Assembly: GCA_012845835.1 (NCBI GenBank)
Contig: JABAKD010000020.1
Coordinates: forward strand, 1,746,936-1,810,935
DNA: 64,000 nucleotides
Reading direction: 5' to 3'
Origin: Undaria pinnatifida
Taxonomy: Eukaryota; Sar; Phaeophyceae; Laminariales; Alariaceae
Shown here: positions 48,201 to 60,019 of the stretch, in pieces
Numbering within the stretch: position 1 is the stretch's first letter
Layout of the letters: the number at the start of each line of letters is the position of its first letter
Made by a program: the position numbers and the translations under genes
Notes under the pieces: generated by a model
What the model was told of the DNA's origin: nothing
Database searches by the model: none
The model's input: the letters and a program-made list of their open reading frames with translations, nothing else

Positions 48201-51200
48201 GACTAAATTCGACCACATATATTTTTTTTTCAACTTTTTTATTGAATTTGATTTTGCGTAGTAATGCTGAGAATGCCGACTTGGTGATTCATTTTTTGAC
48301 CAATCAGATGCAAATTACATTAAGTTAAAAGAAATAAAAATCGAATTCATATTTGGCAAGTTCCTCGTTAATTCGGGCCCTTAACGAAGAGCACGGAAAA
48401 TCGTAATTAGTTTTCTTTTTTGTTTTTACGTTCATGAAAAATACGCGAAAAATTAAACTCTGCTTCTTATCAAGGAACGGCGTAGTGCGTTTTAGAATTT
48501 AAAAAACGCAAAACGGTCGACGAACATCCGTGGGCAACGACCGAGGCGAGCGTTGGCTCGCGTCCTGCCCGGAGCGCCGCGGCTAGCGGTAGATTGGGTT
48601 TGCCGGCAGCGGCTAGGAGGCTATGGCTCTAGGCGTCTCTTGGATGGGCTGGTGCCACCCCACTGCCCGACATGGGCAGCAGCGATTGGGATATAGCGGT
48701 CGAAGTTCTGAGCGAAGTCGTGATGTGGTAGTTGGTCGTGTTACTTTCGAGGTGCAGGGCGACGAAAAACTGGGTTTGCGGCGGTTTCGACTGTTTTCGA
48801 GGCGTCGCAGGCGGTCTACGTTGTGCTAAGGACCTTTGGAGGCCGCGCTGCGGCTGCTCCGGTGGTCCTACCTCTCGCAATGGTGGCTTCTCGCCCTTCA
48901 AACAGCCGACGACATGGCACCAATTCGCGTGGCCGGCTTCGGTTACATAGAACATGCCATGCCTAGGTGCACAAACTCCCCAAATTGAATTATTTTCGAC
49001 TGCATTCTACTAAATAAGTATTTTTTTTACTTCCTTGTTGAATTTGATTTTTCGTAATATTCTGAAAATGCCTCCTCGGTGATTCATATTTTTACCAATC
49101 TGATGCAAACTTAATTCACTTCTAAAAAAGAACATCGAATTTCAATTTGGCAAGTTCCTCGCTAATTCGGGCCCTTATGATATTTTGAACATTGATATTT
49201 TATATAAATTGGTTCAGGATTATCGATCATTGTGTGAGGCTGACTCTTATGGGAGACGAAACCGGAAAACAGAATTGGTATGATATGCACTTCTGTTTTT
49301 CGTTTGGCCCAGGTTCGCATATCGATTTTCGTTTTGCAATCTTATGGTGTTTCGTGCTTCGTGCATGCCAGGGTTTCGTTTTACTTTCACTTGCGAGGAC
49401 GTTGGAGGGAGGGAGTAAGGGATACCTCCGAAAGGAATTGGCTCCCCATGTTCCTTAGACGTATGTATGATCCTCAGGCTTGTCAATCTGCTGGAGCATC
49501 AAGGCAAGGACCAACCGCAGGCACTGCAATGTAGTAGCCCGTGCGCTGGTTAGAGCGGCGCGTGCGCTTGTGCTTGTGTCCGTTTTCGGCTCCCTTATCC
49601 CCTGCGTCTTCGCGTGTCGCTTTGTGTGGCACACACAAGCAAGCAGCAGCAAGCAGCTGTTGGCGTTGCAGAGAGCTCAAGCACACAACGACAGCAGCAG
49701 CCAAGAGCATGCGGTGTAGCCGATGGCTCGCCATCACCGGAGTCTTGAATCCCCAGCTACCGCTATATGCCGCAATGCCGTGTCCGACACTGGAGAGTAG
49801 ATACCGAGAGAGTATGATATGATGTACGGGTGGTGTGGCCCGGCGCGTTATGCCTCCCGTGTTGGGCGCAAAACCTCAGTTTCGTTCGGGTTTTGGAACC
49901 GTACAGAACTGGTGCCTGGTTTCGTCTGGCCAGGGCGTTTCCGTTCGAAGTACCTCGTACAGATTTTTTTTTCGAGATTTCTGTTTTTGTTTAATCGACA
50001 TGAGTCGATTAATCGGAAATGGCAAAACATTCCTCCTCGATCTCTCTACAAACCGTGTTCTGTTTTCCGGTTTCGTCTCCCATAAGAGTCAGCCGAAGCT
50101 TGAAACGTAGATAATCTGAATGAATATACCTTTGGAAGGCATCTTTGATCAGGGTATACATACAGGCGTCCCCTGTGGAGTAGTAGGTGAATTTCGCGAA
50201 TCTCGTCTCACCACAGTCAAATGTGAGTTCAAATCCTTCCGAGAGCATACTCGTGCGTTGTAGGGACTTCGTCTTGCGTAAGAATCCAGGGCCTTCCCCG
50301 GGGTTTTTCCCGCGGGATTGTACGTGGTTCGTGCAAAATGCGAAATCCCGTATACCGTGTCCCGTGGTCCCGTGATAAATGCAAAACCCCGTATTCCGTA
50401 TGACGTGTCCCGTGATAAATGGGAAATCCCGTATCCCGTATCCGGTGGTCCCGTGCAAAAAGCAGAATCCCGTTCCCGCACAAACGCGACCCGCGCAAAT
50501 ACTCAAAAGCCCGGTCCCGCATAAACAAATCCCGCGACAAAGTTAAAATCCCGCATTCCGTAAATAAAAGAACGAGGAATCCCGACGTTTGTCCAGCTCG
50601 CTCTCCCGCGAAGGACAGACTAATGCGATATACACGGAATTGCCAAGTCACCGGTTCAATTGTCAGGTCAAAAGCTTTTTTTTTCCGTTTTTTTTTCGAA
50701 CCATTTACGTCCAATCCTGGTGTGAGTCCCCCTCGCGCCCTAACATAACGCCGCGAAAACACCAAAGAAACCCTCTTTTGTGTTTCAAGTTTAAAGGGCT
50801 GAGAGAGGTCCGAGCGCGGAGCAGACGGCATACACCCGGCCCTGACCGACATAGCATGAACACTAACGAGGCTGTTGCTAGCGAGGTAGCAGCGCCTGCT
50901 GCCAGCGAGGCATCAGCGCCTGCTGCGGGCCAAGAGTCCGTTGGTGTCGGGCTTGCAGGACCTGATGGTCTTCCTGTGGCCAAACCTGCCGGCTCGGCTG
51001 CTGCAGGAGTACAGGTTGGCACACTACCAAGCTCCAAGACGTTGCGCTCGTCAAAATCCTGTCGACTCCCGTCGTGGCCGCATCCCGCACGGGGAGTCCC
51101 GCCGTGGCCGGATCCCGTACAAAAACATCGTTCAGGCCCGTGGTTGCCGGATCCCGTACAAACAGAATATTGCGGTCCCGTGCTTGCCGGATCCCGTAGA

Positions 51201-54200
51201 AAATTTACCGTTCAAATCCCGCGGCAACGCGGGATTTGGTCCCGAGGCCAAAAACCGGTCCCGGGAAAGGCCCTGTAAAATTTGACGAGCGGAAAGCGCC
51301 CGAGCGTGAGTTAGCAAAATTCAAAATTCGATGAAAATCGACGGTTAAAAAAGTTTAAAAGCGAGAATGGTGGAATGCTGAACCCTATGCGCAACAAAAC
51401 TGAAGGCATGTACCGGGGGGAAGGGAAGATGCCTGTGACAATGGCTTGTCCAGAAGATCGCCGAGAGTAAAATTTCTTACGGGTTGAGCTGGGGAGTAAA
51501 ATAGTTCCAGGTATGAGAGAGCGAGTTAGTGGAGATGAACTGTCATTGAGGAGAGGGGTAAGGGTAAGGCGGGTAGGAGACAAGCAAAGCATACACGGCA
51601 CACGGCAGCGTACATATGCGGGCATCCATGTTTCCATTATTGTTTTTATCGTTCAACCGCGGGCGGTGCTATGTATGATGAACAGCATGGCTGGGTGCTG
51701 GTTGGGGCAGATGAGGTTGACATACATGTCCAGCCAAGATACAGATCAAAGGATGCGATCCCCCTTTGCGATGATACTGGGAGGGGTCCTATTTCGGCGC
51801 ACAGTCACGTCCTTGGTCCTGCTATAAAATATGCGACGCCCCTCTTGCACGCCCCCCTTCGTCTGATTACGTATGCCAGGCACGTGAGTACTCGTATCAT
51901 ACCGGTGTGGAGTGTACCGGGTATGCTAGATTTCTTACTTGAGATAGGCTGTGTCGTACACTAACTTCAGTATAACAGTTCTCGAGTTTCTTTTTCTCCC
52001 GTAATTTTTACGCTAGGTTTCTCGCGGGGACGTTCTTAGGGGCCAGTTTTAACGATTTAAGAAACATCCATTTTAGGAAAATAAATAAATCTCATTTGGA
52101 TTTGATTGGTCAAGACACGCAACACCATTAAATAATCCGATTTCGGGGTAGTTGAAGTTTGAATCGAACGAAGAAAATGAAAAGTCTCGAAATGCTTTTG
52201 GGGGGGGAAATCCAAATCCAATTTGGGAGTTGGCTGAACTTGACGTGGCATGCTTGCGGCAGGACAACAGACCCGGGGCAGCCTGGCGTGATTTTTGGCC
52301 GCATCGACCACCACAATCAACGCGATAAAACGCGAACCTCAACGAGAGGCGACCGAGGCAAGAGCCGCGCCCACGCCTGCAGACCATAGAACATCGTACT
52401 CCGGCGGTGGCGCCTCAAAAACTACCATGGCGGCCGCGATCCCATTTTTTTCACCAGCTGGCTTTGCCAAACGGCACGAAAACAGACCCAACGAGCCAAA
52501 AACACGAGTATTCAATCAAGAGTTCGATAGCTTCATCGCCGTCGTTGCTCCGCGCGCGGCGTGTTGAGGCTCCCTCCACCCACCCAAGAGACACTGGGGG
52601 TGATGGCTTCCTAGCCTGGGCCGCCAACAGAAAGGAGAGGCTTGTGGCGGCGCTCACGCGACGACGCAAGCCGTCGCTCTTGTCTACTCTCGTCGGTGGT
52701 CATCAGCAGGGCGTTGTGTGACTTGCTGCGTTATTTCGATTTCCCACGTATTTGCAGAACAATGCGCCCTTTCCCCGATAAGAAGTAACTCAGTTTTTTT
52801 CGCGAAATCAAATCCGAATTGCATTATGTTTTTCCTAATTAGTTTTCTTTTTAGTCGTTAAACCTGACCCTTATGGGAGGGCCTGTAGCGTTTTTGTTGT
52901 TCTTCTTGCATTAAGTCGCATAATCAAGTCCGTTGTCACAGGACAGGCTCCATCACTCTGGAGTGGAACAATACCCCGCGCAAAACAAAACAAACCAAAA
53001 ATGATACCGGTACACGTGTACCAGGCGTATCATAGCTGAAGCAAGCCGTACATCCGCCAAAGAATATAAAAGTGAAGTCGAAAGTCAGCGTACATACGCA
53101 ACAGGTCCATACTGGTACATACGTTTCAAGACTCGCAGCTGAAACCGACTACACTCATGCCACCCAAGAAACCATACCAATGCATGGCCCGTCTAGGAAG
53201 AATGTATGACGTTTTCCCCAAATCATGTGGGAATTGATTGCGAGTGACTGACTTACCCCCTGGTCCTAATGAAAACACCGTTGGAAAGCTCTGTTCCAGG
53301 CGGAGGTTTCGATTGGAGCGTTTTTTTTTGTTTTTTTTTCCGCGATCCGCGCGAAAATCGCGATTTCGTCCAGATTTTGTGAGATTTTCCCTAGTTTTAT
53401 TTTGTCGAGTGTGGGGTCCATATGTATATATATATATATTGATACCGGTTTTAAACAGATCTCGCCGAGGCGCTCACAACAACCGAACTAATGTCTGGAT
53501 TCGCCTGTTACTTATCGAGAAGGGGCATAAAAGGTTCTCCGGACAGCGCTCAGTGCATAGTTTTTTGGGGAGTACTGGAACAATAGATTGTAACAAACTC
53601 GCCGGATTCGGGCGAATTGAACCTGCACCCGAGACCGTGTTTTTTTTGTTTTGAAGAAAACATTATTTAAGCGAGATATCGCCTGCCGAAGTTTCCGCTG
53701 GTGTAAACAGCCACACACCACCCGCAACACCACCGGGCGGCGATGTTGGTTGGTATTTATTGGTGTCTCTCTGTTGGTGGTGGTAATGATCTAGTGCTTT
53801 TGCATGTGATTACGAGACGAAAGTTTACGATTGCGGAGTAATTTTGTTAAATTCGGGTCAATTATTAGCCGTGTCGGGGTAATTTTTGCCGAAATGTGGC
53901 CAATTCCGCTTCTTTTTTTTTCAACACCGGACTTCGATTTCTCTCGACCCAGCGATTCGAGCCAGCTTTGTTTCACGTGTCAACCCTCAAAATTGAGCGA
54001 GAACAAGTGGGGGTCATGCCTTGACAATTTTTGCCCGGGCGGACCATACAAATCCGAGAAGAATGAAAAAAAAAAAATGCTAAGGATAAAATAAAAGAAA
54101 GAGAGAAAGAGAAAACGGAGCAAGGGTAATATTAGGTACGAAGTAAGTTACGTAGACTCGCTTGCAGGGGAGGGTGTAGCGAGCCGTGGTAAGGCAAAGC

Positions 54201-57200
54201 TACACAACGCTACGAAAAATAATTAAAGCGCGTCCGATCTAAGCAAACCAAATGAAATAAGACAACCACGCATATGTATGTACTTTGAAGTACGACAACT
54301 GTGACCACGGCTTGTCCAGAAGGTCGCTGACAATAAAACCTCTCAACAGGTGCGAGTTGAGGTGGAGAGTAAGCGTGATGTTAAAACAAAGGTAGTAAGT
54401 GAATACGTACGAGCTCGCCTGCTGGGGCGGGGTGGCAAAACAATAGCAGCCAACCAAGCAGCCATCGCTTTAAATACGCATGCGCACGGAAGACCCAAGT
54501 TTATCTCCATCGGAAAAGAAACAGAGAAAATAAAAGGTGAGAAAAACAAGCAAGGAAAGGAAAGGAAAGGAAAAACACCATGGTAGCAGATCCTGGAAAC
54601 TGGCTGAAAACGGCATTGGGCACATAGATGGCGTTAAGTGCATAGATGACACTTGAAAGAGAACGTATTGTAGCAAGGCGCAGAAGTCCGGGCGGCCTTA
54701 CGCTAGCTACTTACGGCCATGGAAAGGCACATATATATCAACGAACGCTAGCTACTTACGGTCTTGGGAAGGCCCACGAATTTCAAGACGATGATGACCA
54801 GACCCAGACTTCAGTCTTTTGGGCAGCCCCCCCCCCCGCCGCGTATAGATGCCGACGTTGGGTGGCGCCTGCGGCCTTCGCGTGTCGCTCTGCAGCTGTA
54901 CGGCTCTCAGCGTCGTGCCATTTCCACATGAAAACCTGCTGCCCGAACTCGATGCGTCAAAACCATCTGCCGGCCTTCTGTACAGCCTTTCGCCACCCTT
55001 CGAAGTTCATGCCAAGTTCCGTCAAGCTTCCTCCAAGCGCACCGTCCAATCATTCTCTTGCCCCCCTGAGTATCCCTTACCCCCAACCGACTCCCCAGAC
55101 ACCACCCTCTGTGGCAGGCTGTCCTCTCCCGTACGTGCGACGAATCCCGCGTACATATCCTCCGCTTCCGCACTGTTGCCTCAATGCTCCCGGAGTCTGT
55201 CTTGGCAAGCGCGTCGGCGTACAAGAGGGTGTGGTCGTCGCGCTTCCGTTTCCGCCAGCCGAGGCATCGGAGGAGCATGGAGTGTAGTCATGTGCCGGTA
55301 CCCGATAGAGCAGTACCTGCGAGGCAGAGGCCCACCAGATACCGGGCATAAGTCTACTGGTCTGGGCATAAATCTACTGGTACACTAATGCCCTTGACAG
55401 AGTCTACCCAGCTACCTGCAATGCGGCAGACAGCAGTACTGTTGTTCTGTCTCGGGGTGATATTATAGTACGACGTACAAAGCGCTCTGCTCCGCGGGCG
55501 GCATTCGTCGCCCGCTATGATCGCTCAGGAAGAAAATAGAACCAACTATGTGAAGCGGACAATGATCCATGGTTGATTGCTGATTGCAGGGGGTGCAAAC
55601 TGGCGGCTTGAAAGTGCTTAGAGCCCCGGCGCCGCCCTCCAGGAAAACAACCCGGAGGCCACATGCACGAGCATTACCATATTTCTTGCGATGTTCTATA
55701 TCTCTCTCGAAGTCTTGCCTGCTCGTGTTACAGAGCTTTTGTCTTTCGTCTAGGACGACGAATCGGCACGGACATTCGTGGGTGTGCTGGTCTTCGATGG
55801 GTGGACTGAACATTTTAACGCACATAATAATGTGTTTCAAGCGCCAGCAAAGAGACGGCTGTTTGTGGTGACGTCAGTCGCACCTTAAGATATTCCAGAC
55901 GAAAAAAAGTATATTACGGCTAGACGCGATCCGTCACAGGCCTGAGTGTCAGCGGTATTTGGAAAAACCCAAATTAGTTATTGGTGGTTTACAACGCAAT
56001 ATTCAAAGGCAAGAACAAAGAGGCAACAAAGGAACAAATTGTGGCTCTGGGCAACACTTTCGCTCTTGTCTGGTTGCTTGCTTTGTTGCCATCTGGTCGA
56101 GGCGCACGCATTGCTGCATGTGCTTTGATGCTCTGTGTAGGGTTGATAGCAGGCTGTTCTGCTGCGCGTGCGGTAGCTAAATACTGTGGTTATCGGAGCT
56201 TGGTCTGTGCCTGCTGTGCGCAAAAGAAGCAGCTTCACAACGAAAAAAGCCGACAAGCCAGAAGAGAACAAAATACAGTCTATGCGTGGTCCATGGATCG
56301 AACCGGAAAAATATTTTCCTTGTCGGCAATTAAGAGCTGAGAGTAAGCCGAGAGGCCCGAAATTTGCCGAGTCAGGCCTACGGATGCACCGGCATTAGAG
56401 TAAGTGAGTCTGCAGTAGGCGTACATCCTGCATCCTATGTACCTGGCATAGACTACAGACGCGGGATACGGTAGAGGTTCACGGCCTTTTTTCTGAGATT
56501 CCTCAATTTGGGAGCTTAAGACATGTCCCTCCCAAAACCTGATTTGGAGAAAAATTATAAAAGTTCTATATACGTACCACCGGATGAAAAATCCCATGGC
56601 CACTAGGTACACAACGAGGATCATGCCAAAAAAAAAAAAATGTCGTATTTCCGACGATTTTGGGTTAAGGAGCTCCCCGTCATTCAGACACCATTTCGGA
56701 CGAAAACTGCTACTTCTATCGTATAGACATGCGTCTAAACTATTACCGCGTTTTAGCTGGTCGGTGTTACTCGCCCGATTCCTTACGCGGCGGCTGATAA
56801 CCTTTTCTTTGGTTTTCAAGACTTGTTTTTAGGTAGGGACGCTTGCGTTCCCCTTTTCGACCCCTTTTCGACTTGCGACACCCCCGGGGATTTCGAGCCA
56901 GCCTTTTCTCAAGAGGAAACTTGCACGATTATGACACTTGTTGCACAAAAAATAGAAATATTCCGAGTTGATGTGTCGTCATAGCGGAAAGGGACGCCAA
57001 CCCGCCAACAGCGAACGGTGGCGTTAGATCTGCACGTTGCGCCGCCGTCCCCGTGAACAACCAATGGCTCAACCGCTGGGTGTTTGTTGTAGCTGTTATT
57101 AGCGAGCTATACTGGAGGTTGATTCAGCATTCAGCGGCCTGCTTCCGGCCTATGCGCAGCCCGCCAAAGTACTGTTGGTGCTCGCGATCATCGTGCCGAG

Positions 57201-58755
57201 GTACCAGGGTAGTTATTGGTACAGTCCGATTTAGCCAGATTCTGATACGGCGGTTTTCGTCACAGGTGACGTTCATGAACAAGGCTGGTGAAACGGTTGC
57301 TTCAGTGGACGTGCCGGTGGATCGTTACATCTTCTTTGCGACCGAAGACGCTGACGTTGACCTTCCCATCGTCAACAAGAAGAGGATGTGCAGGAACGGG
57401 TGCTGCACCACGTGCGCGGTCAAGGTGTTGGAGGGAAAGGTGAGCGTTCTGAAAACCGTGCCATTCGCTGTTTACGAGCAGCGGGTGGAAATATTCCCTC
57501 AACACTGATGCTACTTTATTGTTGAGGCAGCACAACATCAGCATCAGCCGCGGGCGCATAGTAGACAATCTGAAGGGTTTCTACTCACTATCTACGTTGC
57601 TGTGCCGCGGACGAGCGCTACCTTCTGTCCGCAGGGGGAATAAAAGACCCGCAAGCAACCCAAGAAGACATGCACTGCGAGCAGTACGTAGAACGCAATT
57701 GCCCACATATATAATAGGTCGAAGGAATCACTCATCCTCTATTACACTGTCAGGGTTGCTTTGGATAGACAAAGGTTTGCCAGTGTCTTGGTGGAATTTA
57801 AGCCGTCGAAATGGCAGCATGTGGTGAAATAGTTCTGGGAGTGAATTCTTCGCTTCGTACGTTTCCGCAAGCAGGTAAAAACTGAGGGTGCGCTCGGGCT
57901 GCTGAAGGAGCTCAAGCAGGAAGGGTACGCCTTGACGTGCTGCTCCTACCCGAGGTCGGACCTTGTCGTGCAATTGCAGGAGGAAGATGATGTGAGCCTT
58001 TCAATGTGTCGGCCATCCTCTTGCGCTCATGAATGGACTGGTCCTGCGTCATATATGATGTCTGGTTTTGTCGCCCTAAATGCGGGCTATACGATTTCCG
58101 TGCGCAAAACAAGGCTGAATATCTTAGTCCTGTCGACCCTGGCGTTAGCAGGGGAGTCGCCGACCTATATCCTTCGCGAGGGTATACACACCCCGTAACA
58201 CGCGCAATCGAAGTATGGCACGCAGCTTGCAAAGCTGAGTTTTGATCAAAATCCTTTGTGGTCGATCTCACATCTGAAGTGTTTTTTTTTCATTTTCTTG
58301 AAAATATGTGATTTTGGGGCTTCATTTCGTCCCGCATCGTGTCTGTCCACTATAAGTTTGCAAAGTTTTCGTTCGGTCGTGCATGACGGACCAAGGCCCC
58401 CGCCGTTCTCGCTTGTGGCCCGTACGTGGAGGTGCTCGAGATGTGATTCTCTTTTTCTTTATGTCGCATATAGCGCGGAAACCCTGCCGCAACACCTGAT
58501 TGTCACCCAAGTACCGCGGACTGAACCTTCGGACCGATTAATACCCCTATGGTGATTCAGATTATAAGCTGTGCTCCTATATCCTCACCCGAACCTCAGT
58601 TTCGATTTATCCAGGTTTGGCGTTGGATTGTTTTTGACACCCTGACACCCTTTGTGTATGTTTCTTTTCCGCCGCAGGTGTACATGAAGCAATTCGGGGA
58701 CGACTTCGAGAGAGGAGGGGTAGAATGGGGGGGCTTTTTCCTCGACGAGGACTGA
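45259..58755 (+). CDS. Plastid 2Fe-2S ferredoxin of the FdC2 type, four exons
   Basis: Proposed exons are 45259-45492, 57266-57439, 57875-57991 and 58678-58755, giving 200 residues with phase-0 junctions. Exon 1 encodes a hydrophobic start, SRAFVVAP (the AFxP-type signal/transit junction of red-lineage plastids) and a linker ending PGDPDAKTHK. Exon 2 has the cluster ligands CRNGCCTTC (C-x4-C-x2-C), and exon 3 the fourth ligand in YALTCCSYPRSD. Exon 4 adds the tail VYMKQFGDDFERGGVEWGG. The EDDVYMKQFG...RG extension beyond a normal PetF C-terminus is diagnostic of ferredoxin C2, an electron carrier needed for normal photosynthesis in plants. Exons 2-4 are very secure. The link to exon 1 crosses about 11.8 kb and uses a GC donor (AAG/GCGAGA); a GT donor at about 45529 (CAA/GTGTTC), also phase 0, is the alternative. 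Confidence 0.8.
45677..46495. repeat. Tandem duplication of about 400 bp
   Basis: Units 45677-46068 and 46069-46495 share AAGCCGCAGCGTGTGCCAA at the start and the AAAGAAAGTAAAATGCT word near the end. The second has small insertions. A third partial relative of the tail lies near 47495-47570. Inside the first ferredoxin intron. Confidence 0.8.
46506..47183. mobile_element. Small TIR element with TA flanks
   Basis: The ends are CTATGGAAATTTTTTGAGCG and, inverted on the right, TTATGGGAAATATTTTCAGCG, with TA on both outer sides. The interior has a CTG-rich stretch and further inverted ATTTCTGG words, and no transposase. Confidence 0.6.
47600..49176. repeat. Tandem duplication of about 785 bp
   Basis: Two units (about 47600-48381 and 48382-49176) align from an AACGAAGA-CACGGAAAATCG start to a TTCGGGCCCTTA end. 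Both contain a GC-rich core with open frames on both strands (ending PMSGSGVAPAHPRDA on the minus strand) flanked by AT-rich DNA. Substitutions and small indels shorten the plus-strand frame in unit 2. No protein family is recognised. Confidence 0.85.
49222..50096. repeat. Inverted repeat pair with a third direct copy
   Basis: The word GGCTGACTCTTATGGGAGAC, followed by GAAACCGGAAAACAGAA, occurs at about 49240-49276 and inverted at about 50056-50092. A direct, slightly diverged copy is at about 47240-47276. The pair could be the ends of an 850-bp element, but no target duplication was found. Confidence 0.6.
50287..51275. mobile_element. hAT-like DNA transposon (hAT-2) with CCCGTAY repeats
   Basis: The ends are CAGGGCCTTCCCCGGGG and, inverted, CAGGGCCTTTCCCGGGA (15 of 17). 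CAGGG is a common hAT terminus. Flanking octamers TAAGAATC and TAAAATTT agree at six of eight positions, and the insertion splits a SINE, which confirms the boundaries. Many CCCGTA(T/C) words lie inside both ends (about 50340-50560 and 51060-51200). No full transposase is present. Confidence 0.75.
50857..51278 (+). CDS. Ala/Gly-rich frame inside hAT-2
   Basis: ATG at 50857 begins MNTNEAVASEVAAPAASEAS, low-complexity and Ala/Ser/Pro-rich, and the frame runs on into the CCCGTAY repeats. It may be the N-terminal remnant of the element's protein. The repetitive composition makes it weak. Confidence 0.2.
52912..53090 (+). repeat. Dispersed repeat, copy 2
   Basis: Partner of 43485-43665, same orientation. 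Within the ferredoxin intron. Confidence 0.75.
53091..54899. other. Intronic DNA without recognised features
   Basis: Part of the first ferredoxin intron. A short (TA)n lies near 53423-53440, a SINE-body relative near 54296-54400, and a duplicated CGCTAGCTACTTACGG word near 54701 and 54748. Confidence 0.4.
54905..55278 (-). pseudogene. LINE (non-LTR retrotransposon) ORF2 C-terminal fragment
   Basis: Read on the minus strand across two frameshifts, the segment gives CLGWRKRKRDDHTLLYADAL, SGSIEATVRKRR, then YAGFVARTGEDSLPQRV, GGKGYSGGQENDW and GWRKAVQKAGRWF. This ordered set of motifs is the C-terminal part, after the RT domain, of a LINE family common in algal and fungal genomes. In-frame stops and frameshifts show it is dead. 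It lies in the ferredoxin intron, antisense to the gene. Confidence 0.7.
56564..56737 (-). repeat. Dispersed repeat, copy 2 (copy 1 at 323-443)
   Basis: Inverted relative to copy 1 and with about 52 extra bases, including a poly-A/T run, between the two identical blocks. Confidence 0.65.
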
Positions 58756-60019
58756 AGACATATCGTGGCACACGTCGTGACACTGTCTATGGAGTGCAGT
58801 GCGGTAGATTCGAAGAAGTATCGCAGATACTCGTTGTATGATCCGATATCACTGGCGCTCGTATTATTGTACTTTGTCCTTTCCTTGATGATTTATGCCG
58901 GCCCGGCAATGGTTGTTGGTGGTCATCTCTACGTTGATCCGTTTATGCTTGGTTGTGAGACTAGCTCTTGAAGCTATGAGTTCGGTGGCCGCAAGCTGAA
59001 CCTGATATATTATCCCTGGTATGACCGATCGCAATAACGCAGGCCATAACACCGGACCAGCATATCACGAGTTCTAGAAAATCAGAGAAGGTCAAACTGA
59101 GGCGGCATGTACTACTTTAGACCGCCAGCCGTATGGCAGCGTTAGCGGAGCGTGTTTTATCAATGGCGGTAGATTCGAGGGGCATTTCAAACCATCTGCG
59201 CCGCGTAAGCTGCGATACCCGATATCGCATCATAGCGTTCGTTTTTGCTGGTGGTGATCCTCGCCCCCATGCGTTGTCTCCCTTGCTTGGCACATGATAA
59301 GTTTTTCGTCGATCAGTCTGCCCTACTGTAAACAGCAGACTAGATATACGAATAATATGTGCACAGATTAGCCACTACTCCCCCTTCCCCCCCCTTCCGA
59401 CCTCCGCAGTGGAAGCCTTGCTTTTGGTCGCAAACTAGGTTTCAACGTCCCCAGTTCTTATGTCATCTCGTGTCTATTTTTTGTGATCGGTCACGTGGCC
59501 GTTTTCGTCGCGGTTCTGTTCTCGCCCGAGGTATTATTATGTTCGCAGTTTTCGACAGATGGCTGTTGTTGTTGGTGTAATACACGTGTAAAGTAAGCTA
59601 GGTGGTGGTTTCTACTGATAAACGAACTCATCACATGGCTGTTTTTTTTCGCCGCGTCTGACCCACTTGATTGGTATCATTGTTCGACTGTGTTGTGTTA
59701 CAGAATTGTTTGTCTCTATATTTTTTTAAAAATGAAAAACGTCAGCTGTGAGCACGACAGATTGAGATGGTTGAAACGTTGCTCAGGTCTCAGGTCGTTC
59801 GTTGGTCTGCTTTGTCTTGTCCTGTGTAGTCGGAGGGCTTCCATCACACTGCTGTTGCGAGACATGTACCCATCGATTTCGGCCAGCCAGGCATCTACCG
59901 AAGTGGGTGGGCTTGCGCCAGCTTGTGGGACTTGTTTTGTCGCAAGCCGTCTCGAGTCGGCCTCGGTCGCCGTGATGAAGCGGTCTTGATGACCTTGCTA
60001 ATAACGCGTGTACCGTAAC

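Larger units (their letters stand above)
50168..51510 (+). mobile_element. SINE-like copy interrupted by hAT-2
   Basis: 50168-50286 carries tRNA-like A-box (TGGAGTAGTAGG, about 50175) and B-box (GTTCAAATCC, 50227-50236) words. The body resumes at about 51276 with GCGGAAAGCGCCCGAGCGTGAGTT. The two halves correspond to continuous sequence in the SINE at 62484-62796. A further 3'-body relative is near 54296-54400. Confidence 0.65.

Noticed and set aside
54646..55388. Plus-strand frames of 213 and 179 codons, Pro/Ser-rich
   Set aside because: They are antisense shadows of the LINE fragment, whose motifs read clearly on the minus strand.
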